NCBI RefSeq assembly: GCF_039645985.1
Contig: NZ_CP147919.1
Coordinates: 744,001-808,000, forward strand
Direction of reading: 5' to 3'
Source: Sulfurimonas sp. HSL3-7
Lineage (GTDB): Bacteria > Campylobacterota > Campylobacteria > Campylobacterales > Sulfurimonadaceae
Length of the DNA: 64,000 nucleotides
The position numbers and the translations under genes are program-made. The notes below the pieces were generated by a model. The model had not been told where the DNA came from and searched no databases. It saw only the letters and a program-made list of their open reading frames with translations. Of the stretch, positions 63,398 to 64,000 are shown in pieces. How positions within the stretch are numbered: the first letter of the stretch is position 1; each line of letters starts with the position of its first letter.

Positions 63398-64000
63398 GCA
63401 ACTTTCTACCGACATCAACATTATAGACTGTTTAAAAAAGCTTGGCGTTGACGGCGGCGGGGTGAGTATCATGGCCTCAAAGGCACAGATTTATCTTATC
63501 AGTATCAAAGCACTACACGTCGGTGCAGCCAATATTTTAAAACAGGATGCGCTCTCTATCGGTGCAGATCTGGCCGTGCCTAAAGGAACCGTCACCGCGT
63601 CGGAAAAGCATGTCGATACCCTGCTGATCGCGACAAAAAAACAGCTGCAGCTCTTAAGTCGTAAAGAGCTGGCCCAGCCTTTTGGACTCAAAGATCTGGC
63701 CCGCCAGCTTCAAATGATTCTGAAAGCTAAAAAACCCGATCACTGTGCCGTGATGGGCGTTCTCAATGCCAATGATGACAGCTTTTATGCGCAAAGCCGT
63801 TTTAATGCAGCGGAAGCCTTGCAGCGGATTGAAAGGATGATCGATGACGGAGCCGAGATTATCGACATCGGCGGGGTCTCTTCCCGTCCTGGTTCCGAAG
63901 CGGTCAGTGCCGAAGAGGAGCTGGCACGCGTCAAACCCGTTATTGACCTTTTGGATGGTTCTGCTTTGCTTGAGAAAGCAAGGTTCAGTATCGACACCTA
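63387..64000 (+). CDS. folP: Dihydropteroate synthase (5' part, cut by window end)
   Basis: Joins p-aminobenzoate to the pterin in folate synthesis. The first 204 codons are present, starting at GTG. About 115 residues of an N-terminal domain (with I-M-A-S-K-A-Q-I-Y-L and V-P-K-G-T-V) precede the conserved C-A-V-M-G-V-L-N-A-N-D-D-S-F barrel entry and G-A-E-I-I-D-I-G-G-V-S-S-R-P-G-S. That long N-terminus is characteristic of campylobacterotal FolP. A standard enzyme begins near the V-M-G-V-L-N strand. folK is 50 kb away in this window. Confidence 0.93.
   Translation, partial: MVIEQLSTDINIIDCLKKLGVDGGGVSIMASKAQIYLISIKALHVGAANILKQDALSIGADLAVPKGTVTASEKHVDTLLIATKKQLQLLSRKELAQPFGLKDLARQLQMILKAKKPDHCAVMGVLNANDDSFYAQSRFNAAEALQRIERMIDDGAEIIDIGGVSSRPGSEAVSAEEELARVKPVIDLLDGSALLEKARFSIDT

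Overview
The window is a densely packed chromosomal segment of a campylobacterotal (epsilonproteobacterial) bacterium, most like the free-living sulfur-oxidising families Sulfurovaceae or Sulfurimonadaceae. The assignment rests on HobA, a DnaA partner known only from this phylum, and on gene blocks whose order matches, from memory, Campylobacter jejuni: ctpA-purC-purS-purQ-unknown-plsC-crcB, queA-tatC-tatB-hemW-rppH-lysC-hobA-holB-folP, and sppA-amidohydrolase-aroQ-folK-flhG. GC is moderate. I saw no tRNA, rRNA, CRISPR array, insertion sequence or prophage.

Layout. 1-6760: translation and cofactor operon ylxR-infB-rbfA-rimP-ribD, then a UbiE/MenG methyltransferase and xseA. 7019-8435: small redox genes (Aer-like PAS protein, FmdE-like protein, double CDGSH protein). 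8608-14063: dbpA, then sppA and an aminofutalosine-deaminase-like hydrolase leftward, then aroQ-folK-flhG rightward with flhF missing. 14243-21486: mnmA, prs, lepA, comF-like, the selenium pair selD-mnmH, and a HAD phosphatase. 21735-29359: the accessory region, with a porin, an exported DsrE-like protein, a histidine-rich ModA-like binding protein without a transporter, a membrane-anchored dCache protein, a response regulator, a histidine kinase and a SagB-type double nitroreductase. 30179-36598: grpE-dnaK, an exported ankyrin protein, proA with an orphan ABC ATPase and a YqiA-like esterase, and a macrodomain protein.

36629-41836: leftward ctpA-purCSQ-unknown-plsC operon followed by crcB. 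42144-50583: clpB, a tetraheme cytochrome c, the classic rpmH-rnpA-yidD-yidC-jag-mnmE block, and ruvX. 50612-56841: an unknown protein, ilvC, a DUF2062 protein, a divergent polysaccharide deacetylase, dprA and a REC-GAF-PAS-GGDEF regulator. 56907-64000: queA-tatC-tatB and hemW leftward, rppH-lysC-hobA-holB-folP rightward, with folP cut by the window end.

Most genes are housekeeping. The strongest unexplained or under-described signals are: the binding protein/dCache/two-component sensing cluster; HAIR-like (HspR) operators overlapping near-consensus promoters of both grpE-dnaK and clpB; an orphan flagellar-type FlhG ATPase where flhF and the fliA/fliM/fliY genes should be; an internal ribosome binding site in lysC that would make a separate beta subunit; and two copies of a dispersed intergenic repeat placed directly after the jag and ilvC stop codons. 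Start codons were moved from the longest open frame wherever a ribosome binding site or family length supported another choice.
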